From contig WJXW01000012.1 in assembly GCA_015832175.1 (NCBI GenBank), positions 1,198,001-1,262,000 on the forward strand: DNA of 64,000 bases. Reading direction: 5' to 3'. Positions 21,648-34,089 of the stretch are shown here, piece after piece; within the stretch, counting starts at the first letter, position 1; each line of letters opens with the position of its first letter. The position numbers and the translations under genes were made by a program. Under the pieces are notes generated by a model. The model was not told the DNA's origin and ran no database searches. It worked only from the letters and a program-made list of their open reading frames with translations. The stretch is from Paraphaeosphaeria minitans. Its lineage: Eukaryota > Ascomycota > Dothideomycetes > Pleosporales > Didymosphaeriaceae.

Positions 21648-22650
21648 ATGGCACCACGCAAGAAGACTGAAGAGAAGGAGAAGCCCGCACCAAAGGCTAC
21701 GGGGGACGAGGCTGCCGATATGATCCTCAACTACCTGCGTAAGTAAGGCATGATACCAGACGGATACAGCAGGATACGAGACGGTGACTAACAGTTGCAC
21801 AGGCAGGGAGAAGTGCGTGTCGTGTATCTGCTAGCATGTACTCATTGTTGCTAACGCAGGGTGTTGCTGCTGCAGTCGTCCTTACTCAGTGAGTGAGGCG
21901 TGCTTTCCCGATTCGATACACACATGTATTGACGCTCATCCGGGCCATCGACATCTCCGCCAATCTTCACAACGCAGTGACGAAAGGTTAATGATGCCCG
22001 TTCCCAGCTGAAACCCCCACCTAACACAACGCAGCTGCAACAACAAAGATACTGAAAGATCTCCATGAGCGCAACGAAATCGAGGGTCGGGCCGCGGGTA
22101 CAGTTCTCCTCGTCACTCATGTCCCGATCTGCCACTGAAGCATGCCAAGGCAAACAAAGTGTCTACCATGCCATACAAGTACGTCCCGCCGCCTCCCTGT
22201 TCCACCCCCACTCCCACTCACACGCACCCCCAGAACCCAGAAGACTCCATCACCCCCGAAGCCCTCGCCGCCCTCGAGGCAAAAACGATCGACCTCCGCA
22301 CCCGCGCCGCCGCCGTCCAATCCACTGCCAAAACCCTGCGCGCCACCCTCGCGACCCTCAATTCCATGCTCAGCACCGCCGATCTCGTCGCCGAGGTGAC
22401 TGCGATGGAGGTCGAAAAAGCGGACATCCTGGGACGCCTGGAGAGCCTGAGGGCCGGCAAGGCGAAGAAAGTGACGAAGCGGGAGAGGGACGAGGTAGAG
22501 AGGGCGTGGGAGAAGTGGGGCAAGATTGCGCGGAAGAGGCAGAAGCTTAGCAAGGAGGTGTGGGAGTACGTCGATACGTGCCTGGATGATGCGGGTCAGG
22601 ACCGGGAGCAGAAGGCTGGGGTGAGGGAGAGTTTGGGGCTGGACGAATAG
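21648..22650 (+). CDS. HOP2: Meiotic recombination protein Hop2 (TBPIP family), seven exons with one suspicious splice site
   Basis: Predicted exons: 21648-21738, 21803-21812, 21876-21888, 21944-21986, 22035-22097, 22150-22178 and 22234-22650 (221 aa). The joined protein has the winged-helix signature (MILNYLRRENRPYSAIDISA, AATTKILKDLHERNEIEGRA, KQSVYHAIQ), then NPEDSITPEALAALEA and a coiled coil, as in Hop2. Hop2 with Mnd1 helps Dmc1/Rad51 pair homologues in meiosis. Exons 2 and 3 are only 10 and 13 nt. The intron at 21889-21943 has a normal GTGAGT donor, but the position where the family sequence resumes is preceded by CCGG, not AG. The gene may need a non-canonical splice, use a shorter in-frame form, or be damaged. 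Confidence 0.82.
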
Positions 22651-22944
22651 CGTGATGGTCGCTGCGCCTGTGCGTGCGATGGGAGAAGGAGGTGAACCGA
22701 TACTGGTGGATTTACGACGCGAGCGCTACATCTGGCGCACTTCAAGCACGTCAAAAGATGATTAGGCGTGTGGTGCGAATTCGATGTTCGATGCTACTAC
22801 CTAACAGACACAAACTCTCATCCTCGCTTCCCTATCCCCTCCCAAAACGCTAATGCTCGCTCAAAACCAGCACCATCTCATATCCTATCCAAACACCCCA
22901 AAACACCACTAGTAGTCATACACACGCCCTTCCCCATCCGAACC

Positions 22945-25900
22945 CTACGCCACCGTCGTCCGCTTTATCCCCCTATCCGCGAGCGCAGCTTTGAGCGTAG
23001 CTGCAATACTCCTCCTCCGTCTCGCCGTCTCCCTCAACCTCTCCAGATTATCATCCACCCTATCCGCCAGACCCGCCAAGTCCCCTTCCGCCGACAGACT
23101 CCCCTGCGGCGTGTAGAACAAGCCATACCCCTTGCTCGGCGTCTGGTTCTGCTCGGGCGTCATGGCGACGTGGTTGAGTTCGCGCAGGGAGACGGTCTTC
23201 CTGCTCGTCGGAGGCGTGGCAAAGGGGCTTTCCCTCTCGGGAATCCGCGCGTGCGATTTACGCAGCGGCGTCAGCGCGTTGCGCGGCGGCCCAGGCGTGG
23301 GCCTGCCGTTGTCGGTTGCGAGGTTGGTTTTGCGGAGCTGGCTCTCGAGGAGGATGATGTCGTGGCCCTTCTCCTTGGTGATGTCGATGAGCTTGCCGAT
23401 CGTCTTCTTGATCGCCTCGACACTCGGCACCGCGCCCGTGTGGCCGTTCTGCGCGCCATGGGACACCAGCTTGCTCCGGAGCAGGATGAGCGCGTCCTCG
23501 GCCTTGGCGAGCTGCGTGAGGAGCTGCGCGTAGTCCCTTCGCAGCGCCTTCTGCTGGTCTGCGAGCTCCTTGGGCAGCCCGGCTTTGCGGAGCGCCTCGA
23601 GTTTCTCCGGGTCCTTGGCGTTGATGATGCGGCGGCGTTCTTCGTTGACTTTGGATTGGAGTTTGGCGTTTTCCTGGATGATCCGGACGAGCTTGCTGAG
23701 TTTGTCGACGACCTTTTGTGTACCGCCCGTAACCACTTCGTGTGAGAATTGGTCTTCCAGATCCATGAGGTCTTCGATCTCGCACAGAGACCAGTTCTCG
23801 AACCACGGGCCGTCCTGGCCGTCGTCCAGCACTTCTTCCAGGGCCAAACGATCGAGCTGGGAGTCGCGCTGCGGGTTCTCGTGGAAATCGATAAATGCTT
23901 GCAGTGTTCGCGAGTTGAGGCCAAGTGTGTCCACCATACTATTGATGTCCCGGTAAACGATCTCGATCTGAGCAGCATGACCGGTCTTGTTTAACGCGGC
24001 CTCTGTGTACTCTTGCCGAGCGATGAAGGGCGCGAGCGTCCTACTAGGCTCAATCTCGCTTTGAAGCTCCTGTCGTATCCGCTCGTCCTCGTCATCCACG
24101 AGGTCTGAGAAGATAGGCTGAGGCGTAGGCGGCTTGGATTGCGGTTGGATTGATGAGCTTAATGGGTCCCGTCGCGTTCCACTGAACAGCGAACTGGACG
24201 ACGGATTTTGATTCTGAGGAGGCCTTTGAACCCTCTGGGGTGCAGGTGTTGGTGCAGCTGGAAAGATACTGGGCGCCGCGTTTGCCAGGTTTCCAAACAA
24301 AGGTGAATTCGCTTGCTTTGATGGTGCTGACTGTTCTGATCCTTCATCATCTGTCTGTTCTTCGTCCTCCGAGAGCTCTGATTCCTCCTCGCTTCCTTCA
24401 TCCCCATCTGGGTTGCTCAGATCTTCGTCTTCTCCGTCATCCGATGAAGGGAGCTCATCCATGTCACCTGACGAAGACGGAGCCTCAATTTTGATAGGAG
24501 GACTGCCAGCAAGCGGAGGAATCTCCTCGTCCGTCTTAGCAGTGTTGGCAGTCCAGTCGGGAGGCAAAGGTGCCTCTTCCAGTTCCGGTGTGGACTCTTT
24601 CGGTGGAGCAGCTTTCGGGGTTGCGCTATCTGACCTCATACCGAAGAGGCCGCTCGACGGCCTAGGAGCGGTTGCTGGAGTAGTGGAAGCAAACAGGGGC
24701 GCCTTATTGGCGTCTTTTGCTGGAGTGGCGGGCGGCTCCGAAGCCGCGCTGGTCAACGCGGAACCAAAACCATTGCCAAAGAGTGAGCCCTCAGACGATG
24801 CGTTAGGTTTGGGTAAGTCATCCTTTGCAGATCCTTCCCCCTTGAAAGTGCTCTTAAGTTCGAATTTGCCACCAAAGATTCCGGCTACTTCTTTGAGTTG
24901 GGGTTGAGGCTGAGGAGTCGCTTCATCCCTTTCTCGGTTGCCTACATCTGTCGAACCCGATTGCGTGGATGTGAAAGATGGAAAGGACGGAGGTGCACCG
25001 GATCCGAGTATCGGGGTATTTTGTTGTGCGGGTGTGTTGCTTGATGAAGATAGGGTAGAACCTGGACCGGTTGCTTTCGAGTCCACAGTAACCGTGGAGC
25101 CAAAGCTTGATAGCGGCTTCTGTCCTAGGCCACCGAAACCCAATTCTGACTTCTGCCCAAAAGCCCCAAATCCGGATTCTGACTTCTGCCCAAGGCCTCC
25201 GAAAGCTGATTGGCCATTCTTGTTGCTACCGAAACTGGAGAAGGGGGATGCACCCGGGCTCCCAGTACCAAACTTGGCGGCTGCGGCTGCGAACGGATTT
25301 GGTTTATCACTCTGTGAGGCAGAACCACCAGCAGCGAAAGGATTGGCTATCTTAGAAGTTTGTGTAGCTGATCCTCCAAATCCAAAAGGATTGGGCTTGG
25401 CAGCTATTTGTGAAGGAGCTCCAAAAGCTGATCGTTGGCCTCCAAGTCCGGGCGTTCCAAACGCAGCTGGAGCAGCGGACGGCGTTGCGCCGGGGAAGCT
25501 AGGTTTTCCAAAGCCTAAGCTGCCTGTAGGGGCCGAGGGGCTTCCAAAGGATGGGGTCCCAAAAAACGGCTTTCCGAAAGCTGGGGTGGATTGTGGGTTT
25601 CCGAATGGCGAGCTCGGGGATGGTGCAGCCTTTCCAAAGGCAGGAGATGATGATTGTGCTGATTTAGATATAGGAGCCGCTGGCGCTATTTGGTTGACAG
25701 TGGCCGGTAAGCCTCCCGATACAAGGCCAGAATACGCGATCCCAGCTTCGAGAGCTTTGTCCCATACAACCCACCATCCTGCCAACAGACCTTCGTGCGT
25801 GAGCATAAAGTATGCTGGTAAGGGTGTAGGCGATTCGTCGATTTCCTCCAGCCTAGCACTGGGTCGGGATGCCTTTTCTTCGGCGGAGAGATCCAGAGCT

Positions 25901-27159
25901 TCCCCGATCAAAGCACTATCTGTTTTGTCACTCTTGGGTATTTGTGGAAGTGCTGCTTTCCTGTGATCCTGAAGGGTAGCCATTTGGTATTCATTAACGG
26001 TGGTCACTCCGGGACCTATTGGCTGCCGAGAACGCGTGACGACACCAACTTCTGAGGAATGAGAAGCGGTGACGATGATCATATCATCCAGGTCAGGTTC
26101 CCACTTTCTGAGTCGCTGCATGTGGAAGCGCGGTGGGGATGTGCGGGTAGGTCCATCCAAGCTACTAAAGACCAAATCATATGGCGTCTCGCGGAACGTG
26201 AAACTGTTGTATGTCTTGTTGGTAGTAACGAAACGGTACATTAATTCCTCCAAACTATCCCGTGGCGCGTAGATCAGTAGGAGCTCCTCGTTGCTCAACC
26301 AGTTCACGGCCGACACTGTTCAGGTCAGCGAAGATTGCAATGCAACTCGATCCGGTCAGACACTTACCAATGTAGTTCTCGTCCACTCTGGATGGGCGTG
26401 GAACTCTTGCCTTGATCTGATCCATGGAGCTGATCAAGTGGATTGCAGCCGTTCCGTCCTCAAACCCGGCCACGAATGCCTTTCCCTTGACGCTCCATGA
26501 GGCGCATGTTACTCGTGCGTCGTGGACCGTCTTCGCGTTGCCCGTGGAAACATCTGTTATATCCAGCCGGCCTGAATCAAGGATCACTGCCATGTAATGT
26601 GCATGCTCTGCGGAAGGGTTTGGTAATAGGGCTCGAACGGGGGTGTTGTTGGTGGCGATGTGGACATCAGGGTGGGTGTTGCCTTTGAGTAAATCTGGCA
26701 ACGAGTACACTGACAGGCCTCCACCATGTTCTGCGCTGGTCACCAAGAAGTCTTCGTCTGCGGAGAAGACGACTTGTCGCAATTGTGGGACAGGTAGCGC
26801 GGCATCCGGGGAGAAGCTTGTTACGACATCCCACTCGTTGGCCTTATCTTGGAAGGCCTTCCGGACCTTTTTCGTCGACGCGATGACGAGCTTGTCGGGG
26901 GAAGCTGCTGCCAGAAGCCGGTGGCGTGGCGCGATGGCCAGCAGTGTCGCGGACGGTGGAGGGAGATTGTCTGTGGACCAGGGCGACGGGAGGAGCTTGA
27001 TCTTTTTGGCGCCTTCACGACCAGAACTTAATGGTGAGAAACCGAGAATCTGGGCATTGTTTAGCAGTGCACGGCAGCTCCTCGCGTGTTGGGCATGTTT
27101 ACTTCTGGAGCGACCTCGTCCAGCGGTTCGTCGAGCTCCGTCACCTGCGGGGCGGACAT
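22945..27159 (-). CDS. NUP159: Nuclear pore protein Nup159 (Nup214-like)
   Basis: Three minus-strand exons: 27159-27103, 27049-26368 and 26315-22945, with 53- and 52-bp introns, giving 1369 aa. The N-terminal 430 residues form the beta-propeller (LKLLPSPW-like KLLPSPWSTDNLPPP, LVIASTKKVRKAF, GRLDITDVSTG, WLSNEELLLIYAP). Residues of about 440-640 carry many FG-type repeats (FGKPSFG, FGGLGQK, FGSNKNG). An acidic disordered part follows, then a coiled-coil C-terminus with YRDINSMVDTLGLNSRTLQAF. Nup159 sits on the cytoplasmic face of the pore, binds the helicase Dbp5 and drives mRNA export. A long antisense open frame here reflects codon bias. Confidence 0.9.
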
Positions 27160-27697
27160 TGTGTGGCGGAGCCTGGAAGCGGCTTGCGCAAGACGGTATT
27201 CGGTGCGGATGTCGCGCGACGGTGATGTTATGAGCAGCCGTCGAATGCTTGCATCGGAGCTTGCGGGCAACCTTCGCGCGACGGGCGCAGCTGCGGGCAA
27301 AGAGCGGGGAGAGGGCAAGCGCGGGAACGGCGAGCGGCGGGCGGGCTCTGGCTCTGGCGGACGAGCTCGAAGCTTCTGCGGGAAATGGCGCCTGAGGACG
27401 AGGTGGTCGTGCCGTAGCTATCGAGACTGCTCTTACTTTCTTTCTGCACGTCGAATGCTTTGACGCTGCCAAGGCGCCATGCTCTACGGTTGCCAAGGCG
27501 CCAAGTACCTACGGTAGCCATGGCGGCCCCAGCTTGAGCTCCCCAGGCAATCGACAGCTGCGTACGCCTCCGCTGCCACCGCCTGTCCCGCAAAAACACC
27601 GCCTAACCCACTCCTCTCCCACCCATTGAAAGAACCTCTGCACATCGCCGCCGCAGTCTCGTTCCGCCGACAAACTCCCTCGTGCACAGCCCTCGCC
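27160..27697. promoter_or_regulatory. Divergent promoter region NUP159/PUP1
   Basis: 538 bp, GC-rich, between the divergent start codons. It includes the triplicated ccaaggcgcca-like and tacggtagcc motifs near 27470-27520. No separate gene is supported. Confidence 0.45.
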
Positions 27698-28629
27698 ATG
27701 GCCGGCTTCGACTTCTCCAACCACAACCGTAATGCAGCCCTCCACGCCCAGGGCGTGCCCCTCCCCAAGGCTACAAGCACCGGAACTACCATTGTCGGAT
27801 GTCTCTTCGATGGCGGCGTGGTGATTGCAGCAGATACCCGAGCGACGAGCGGACCCATCGTAGCAGACAAGGTACGCCGCGGCCGCCATACCCATGCGTT
27901 GACATAGCCGCGTTCTCCAACGCCCTGACATACCCATACGTTGACATAGGCCCGTCTCTAACGCCCCGACAGAACTGCGAGAAGCTGCACTATATCGCGC
28001 CCCAGATCTGGTGTGCAGGCGCCGGTACTGCCGCCGACACCGAGTTCACCACCGCCATCATCTCGTCCAACCTCGAGCTGCACGCCCTCTCCACCGGCCG
28101 CAAGCCGCGCGTAGTCACCTGCATGACCATGCTGAAGCAGCACCTCTTCCGCTACCAGGGCCACATCGGTGCCTACCTTGTCGTCGCCGGCGTCGACCCC
28201 ACCGGCGCACATCTCTTCACCGTCCACGCCCACGGCTCCACCGACAAGCTGCCCTACGTCACCATGGGTTCTGGTTCGCTGGCCGCTATGTCCGTCTTCG
28301 AGACGCAGTGGAAGCGGAACATGAGCAGGGACGACGCCGTCAAGATTTGCTCCGACGCGATTCAGGCCGGTATCTGGAACGATCTGGGTTCTGGTAGCAA
28401 CGTGGATGTCGCCGTCATCACAGGGGAGAAGACGACGCTGATGAGGAACTACCTCACACCCAACACCCGTGGCACCAAGGAGCGGAATTACAAGTTCGCG
28501 AGGGGCACGACTGCGGTGCTCAACGAAAAGATCATCAAGAGAGAAGAGATCAGCAAGTACGTTACTGTGCACGAGCTGCAGGACGACAGTGTCACAGCGA
28601 CAGCCGAGACGATGGATGTAGACTCATGA
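27698..28629 (+). CDS. PUP1: 20S proteasome subunit beta-2 (Pup1)
   Basis: Exons 27698-27871 and 27973-28629 give 276 aa with closed phase. The propeptide ends in TSTG, and the catalytic Thr would be Thr30 (TTIVG). [20 protein letters not shown] and [24 protein letters not shown] are the beta-2 signatures; MGSGSLAAM and [20 protein letters not shown] follow. Beta-2 gives the trypsin-like cleavage activity of the 20S core. The C-terminal tail, which wraps around beta-3 in the yeast proteasome, is present. The 101-bp intron contains a near-exact tandem duplication of about 42 bp. Confidence 0.95.
27887..27969. repeat. Tandem duplication inside the PUP1 intron
   Basis: Two imperfect copies of about 42 bp (27887-27928 and 27929-27969) share catacccat, cgttgacatag and ctaacgccc-like stretches. 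Each copy carries a branch-site-like sequence; the second runs directly into the acceptor CAG at 27970-27972. Confidence 0.8.
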
Positions 28630-28835
28630 GGGCATGTCAAGGGAGGGCAAGTGGGACAGTAAGCGCACATATCGGCGTCTAGCATGGCTACATCATGAAA
28701 CACCGTCACCGCGGCATCGCAAAGGTCGCCCTTGGGTAACGGATAGATCAACATCTAACGAGGCAATGAACACTCGCACGTCTTCCTACGATTACATCTA
28801 CCTGCCACAACCAACACGTGACCACTCCTATCTGC

Positions 28836-30904
28836 TCAACACTTCATCTTAATCCCCATCCTCTTCTCCGACTCCCTCCACTCAAACATGATCTGTACCG
28901 CCATGAACAACGCCACGCACGCAACCCCCAAGAACCCCAGCCCCGACCACGTACTAAATATCCCGCTCACCAAGTCCTTCAAGCCATCCAGCCCCAGCGC
29001 AAACCCCACAAGATTCGCCACCATCAGCAGCAGAATCTCGCCCACCGCCCCGACACCACACAGATACCGATACGCATCCGGGCTATCCTTCCACTTCTTC
29101 GCGGGGAAGACGTAGCCCGCGATGACCTCCGGCAGCACAAACAGCGTGACCAGCCACCCCCACATCAGCAGCCGTAGTTGTATGTCATGCCAAATCGCAA
29201 TGAAGCTAAACACGACCAACTTATTCACCACACTTCTCACCTGGCCCGCCATCCCGGGTGCGGCGCTGCCGCCCATGGGAATGAAAAGATACCGCAGCGC
29301 CCACTTATTGAAGCTGCGGTGCCAGCCGCGCCAGAAGTGCGTGACGGCGTAGTTGTCGCTCATGCAGCGGACCATGTTCTCCGGTGGATCGATGCCGTCG
29401 AGCAAACCCCACAGACGGAAGAAGCGCCAGGGGAGCAGGAGCTTCAGCCAGATGTGCTTGAGGTTGAAGAAACCCAGCATGCTGAGCTGCGTGGGCGTGT
29501 AGGCCGTGAAGTCTGGCCGCGCGTGGAAGATGGCGATCATGTACATGTAGTGGATCATTACTTCCATGGTGAGGAGGCAGATGATGAAGCGCACGGCGTA
29601 AAGCGCCGTGCGTTTGGGCGTGATGCTGTGGGGCCGGTAGCGCAGTTGGGAGACGTAGTCGTTGAAGGTGAGGATGGGACCCGCAAGGTAGAGCGGGGAA
29701 TACAGCGTGTAGGCGAAGTAGGTGCGGAAGGAGTAATCTGTGGGTTTTGCGGGGAGGGCGACGCGGTCGCGCTCGGAGAGGTTGGCCGGGTCGAGCTGTT
29801 TCTTCTTGGAGTTATTATTAGTGTGGGGAGAGGTGGGAGGAGAGGGGGGCGCACGAACCTCGAGAGAGCTGGTGCTGGGTGAGGTGGTGCTCCAGTAGTA
29901 GTCCATGTTGAAGCTGATGAGGCGCAGGACGGTGAAGTTGAAGAGGACTTCCCAGCGGGGGATAAGGCCGCCGAAAGTGTCGAGCCTGTGGCCAAAGTTG
30001 GTCGCCGGCTGCTCTTTCTCGGACGTAGGAGACGAAGGGAGGAATATTCTTAGGAAGGCAGCGTAGGAGTAGCCTTTGCCAAACTCGTTGGCGAAGAGGA
30101 TGCCTACCCCGAATATCCAGGTTACGGCGGGGACATAGGGCCTCGGGAGCTTCTTCGCGATACAGTAGTTCATGTACAGGATTAATACGATCTTGAATGC
30201 GGAGAAACCATGGAGGGCTGCGATGAAGATTATAGTGAACGGCACGTCGAAAGAGATCCTTTGGTTCATACGCGCATCCGCTGCTGCCGATGCGCTCAGG
30301 CCCATGGTTAGGCCGTTAGCACTGGAGGACCGGACTTGGGTGTACGTGTGTGCTCTCCAGAAACCATCGTAAAGCTTTCGGAGTACCGGATGTAGGAGCA
30401 CTACGACGAAGAGGGGTATGATGTTTGATCTGAAGCTGGAGTATTGGAGATCGGTATTGTCCTGGGGAGAGTATTCAGTACAAGAACAATACTCCACGTT
30501 GCAGAGACCATACCACTTTACGGCCAGGTATCCAGCCGTGGGATAGCAAGTGGTCAAATCTTGAATAATTTGGATGCGATTCTGAAGATTTGTTAGTATG
30601 AGACCTCGTGATGTCTGTCGTTTCGCCCACCTTTTGACACGTCTACGACTGCTTTGATCATGAAAAAGACACAGAGGCTGACAAGCGCCAGATAGGTCTT
30701 GAACTCCAGTGTATGCCATTTTGAAGGTTGCACACCCTCTACCGACTGCCTGCTCTTGACCTGACCATTCCTGACTGGCAACGATTGCGCAGGGCCCAGC
30801 TCGGTGAGCTCGAGGGCGTCCTTGGGTGTGGCATTGGCGGGCACGATGAAGCGGGTGTCCAGGGTATCCAGAGAATAGAGCTGACGCAGGGGTCGCAGTG
30901 CCAT
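28836..30904 (-). CDS. GUP1: Gup1-like membrane-bound O-acyltransferase (MBOAT)
   Basis: Three minus-strand exons: 30904-30631, 30581-30514 and 30461-28836, with introns of 49 and 52 bp, give 655 aa. The N-terminus MALRPLRQLYSLDTLDTRF is followed by the first membrane segment (YLALVSLCVFFMIKAV), then ESHPNYSRFDHLL and GWIPGRKVDN, all typical of Gup1. About ten more hydrophobic segments follow. The MBOAT region shows THFWRGWHRSFNKWALRYLF and FSFIAIWHDI, whose His would be catalytic. Gup1 adds long acyl chains in GPI-anchor remodelling in the ER. It diverges from ARP4. Confidence 0.92.
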
Positions 30905-31178
30905 TGTCGACTATTGAGTCCAGTCGGACATGTTCTGTTGCCGCCTAGAGTGGGATGGCGCTGCGGCGACGAGGGAGGACAGCTTGACGTTCGCCGACCA
31001 ACCACAAAGTTTCAACCGCATGTTCGCGATGCGACTTGAGCTCCTACACCTAATTCAACCCTCACCCCGGCAAATCGCCCGCACGCACGCGCATAATCAA
31101 CCAGACATCACGTGTCAATCGCTGCATTAAACCCACCAGAGCTTTGCAAAGCTTCAGAAGTCGCGACCGTCGCGCGCA
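30905..31178. promoter_or_regulatory. Divergent promoter region GUP1/ARP4
   Basis: About 275 bp between divergent start codons, GC-rich, without an ORF of its own. Both core promoters must lie here. Confidence 0.5.
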
Positions 31179-32641
31179 ATGAACACGCTCAATTCCTCGT
31201 CCGCGCCCGCGGCGGGCGAATACGCTGGAGGTGAGCTGCACGCACTACGCTCGGTACGCGCAACCTAACTGAGCCTTTAGATGAGGTTGCCGCGATTGTG
31301 CTCGACCCGGGCTACTCGAGCATTCGCGCAGGTTTCGCCGGCGAGGACGTCCCCAAATCTGTCTGTCCCAGCTTCTACGGCCACATCGATTCCGACTCTG
31401 GCTCACAATACCTTTATGGCGAGAATGCGATACACACACCGGCATCCAACCTCCAAATAAAGAACTACTGGGGCTCGGATGGCATCGTGGAGGACTGGGA
31501 CACGGCCGCCAAGGTCTGGGAGTACGCCATAACGTCGCGGTTGACGGGCGCAAGGGCCGGGGACCCTGCGAAGAATGGGCTGAATGACGGCACGAAAGAG
31601 AACGGAAACGGCGACGCTATGGAGGTGGACATGGAGACGATCGAGAACCAGGAGAAGCCGCTCGAGGAGAGCCCGCTGCTGATGACAGAGCCGGGCTGGA
31701 ACCCCACAAAGGCACGCGAGAAGGCCATTGAGATCGCCATGGAGGAATGGGGCACGCCCGCCTTCTACCTCCAGAAGACGGGCGTGCTCGCGGCCTTTGC
31801 ATCAGGCAAAGCCTCCGGCATCATCATCGATGTCGGCGCATCACACACCTCCGTGACACCCGTACTGGACGGCATGGTCTTAAAGAAAGGCGTGCAAAAG
31901 TCCCCTCTCGCAGGGAACTTCGTTTCCAACCAGATTCGCCTCGGTTTTAAGCAGTCGCAGCCCGAGATTCCACTCACACCTCACTACCTCGTCAAGTCCA
32001 AGACGCCCGTCGACGCCGGCATGCCCGCCCAGGCTGTCTACAAGACCTTCGACATCCCACCAACAGACTCCTTTCGCCACTACCAGGAAGAGCGCGTTCT
32101 TACCGAATATAAAGAGTCCGTGGTCGAGATTTGGCCCGGACCCGGCCGCCTCTCCAACGGCACCAACGAGGAAATCGCAAAGAACACGCCAGGCCGGCCC
32201 TTCGAGATGCCCGACGGCTGGAACCAGGTCTTTGGGGTAGACCGCTTCCGGGCCGCCGAGGGCCTCTTCGATGCCAACGCCGCCCTCACCGACGATGCAA
32301 ATCCCCGACCAAAAGACGAGCACACGCTCCCACGCCTCGTGCAGGCCGCCGTGCAGCAGGTCGATGCGGACCAGCGCCCGCTGCTCCTGCAGAACATTGT
32401 CGTCACGGGCGGCTCCACGCTGCTCTACAAGCTGGGCGACCGTTTGAACTACGAGATCAACGCGCTTTACCCCAGCACGAGGAACAAGCTGATTGCGCCC
32501 GGGCCTGTGGTGGAGAGGAAGTATGCAGCTTGGATCGGAGGCAGCATTCTGGCGAGTTTGGGGAGCTTCCACCAGTTGTGGATAAGCAGGAAGGAATATG
32601 AGGAGCACGGCGCCAACATTGTGGAGAAGAGATGCAGGTAG
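31179..32641 (+). CDS. ARP4: Actin-related protein Arp4
   Basis: A short first exon (about 31179-31230) and a second exon 31281-32641 flank a 50-bp intron; phase closes for a 52-nt first exon, giving 470 aa. The start position may be off by one base. The joined N-terminus reads [20 protein letters not shown], as in fungal Arp4. The actin fold follows: [35 protein letters not shown] and [18 protein letters not shown], ending in SRKEYEEHG. An insert near residues 115-150 is acidic. Arp4 is shared by the NuA4, SWR1 and INO80 chromatin complexes and binds histones in the nucleus. Confidence 0.92.
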
Positions 32642-34089
32642 ATATTGTTTGGAGTTGGTTTGGCTTGATGACAGGAGTAGGCGCGCTTCATTACCGTATG
32701 TCGCGGGTTGTTGCAGAACTCTGTGGGCATCATGGTATGCTCGTATGTAGAATCATGGCTGTTGACATCTCAATTGCACATGTGAAGGTCTGCATCAACA
32801 GTAGCATACCTTCTCGGGATCGGAACGACCTGGGTGTAAGAGGAGCAGGGGGTACAGACATGAGAAACGCACCATCTTATAAGCGAGCACAAATGGCGGG
32901 GCTACCTTTACTATATTTCCTCCCACTGTGAGAGCTTCTTTCTGTCGCCGATATTCATCCTATGCTTGCTCATGGTTATCCTGGCTCCCGTTGAGAATGT
33001 ATATTCTTTACCTCCAGCGCTGTAAAACTGGTCACCCACCACACCATCCATCATCCTTATCCGCAGCGCACCCACCACCTGCCCGCCCGCACGGCCCACG
33101 TCAAGCGCCCTAGCGTTGCCCACCTTCTAATACCAAAGTCGCTTTTTACCAGTCTATATATAATCAATAATCGGGCAAATCGATTGTGCAGTGCGAGGAT
33201 TTGTACGAACCCATTTCTTGCCTTTTACCAGAAGTGGCCGCGAGTCCCGCACCTCACTGCACTTACTCAATCTTTGGAAACAACGTCGCTTGCGCACAGC
33301 GTGAGTTCGAATCTCGTTTTGTTTTTGCTTCTTTTGTTGACTTTTTAAACCTTCTGTTTTGTATCGCCGACATGTGAGCAACGTATGCAAATTCCTTATT
33401 TTGTAAAAGATGTACGCAAATCGCCTATTGTTCGGAGCAACTCAGGAGACTCCGTTATGAATGCGTCAAAATTCCAGCGGATCCAGGAAGCCATCGGACT
33501 ATATGCTCGGCTTGATGAAGTTGTTCTGAACGTATGTTTTGTTCGTGGTATGTCGAAGATATATACATTATTTGGGCTGCATGCACACATATCAATGGAT
33601 GTATCAAACTTGTTGACTGCATGATGAGCATGATGATCGGCATGTTGGAGACGCACTTTCACTGGGACGACAGCGTGTTGAGCACATCAGATCGTGATTC
33701 GCAACACGACTGCCATATAAAAACAGACCTTTCAAAGCCCATCCTGCACCCCAGGCCGCCTCCGCTCAGCTGCCAACACCATATCCACCAACCTTCTCTT
33801 CAACAGCTCCTTCCGCCTCACACTCAACAGCACCGCATCCTTAAGCACATTCTTGATATTGGATCGGCAGACGAATGTGGCTGCCTGCGCCACTTTCTCC
33901 ATCAGAAAGACGGGGTGTGGCGCCAAGATATGGCTGTGCGCGCTTCTCGAAGGTCCCCGCGTGTCAAACCGTTGGAGGTAGCACCCCAGAAAGGCCAGAT
34001 ACAGCTCCAACCCCCCCGCGCAGCCACTGAAACAACCCTCGACTGTCCCTGACTTGCCCCAATAAGCTGCCCCAGCTCGGCCAGTCTCA
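32642..34089. other. Intergenic, no complete gene seen
   Basis: About 1.45 kb between ARP4 and the GGA gene. It is AT-richer than its surroundings at 33130-33660. A B-box-like gagttcgaatctc at about 33303 suggests a tRNA at first sight, but no cloverleaf fits. Confidence 0.45.

Noticed and set aside
22768..23745. A 325-codon plus-strand open frame
   Set aside because: It is antisense to the coiled-coil end of NUP159 and rich in Arg, typical of a shadow frame.
24938..25966. A 342-codon plus-strand open frame
   Set aside because: It is antisense to the FG-repeat region of NUP159; long antisense frames are expected from the repetitive codon use there.
33230..33330. Possible tRNA gene with a B-box-like gagttcgaatctc
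   Set aside because: The T-arm has two wobble pairs, no matching acceptor stem exists at the right distance, and the candidate A box is imperfect.
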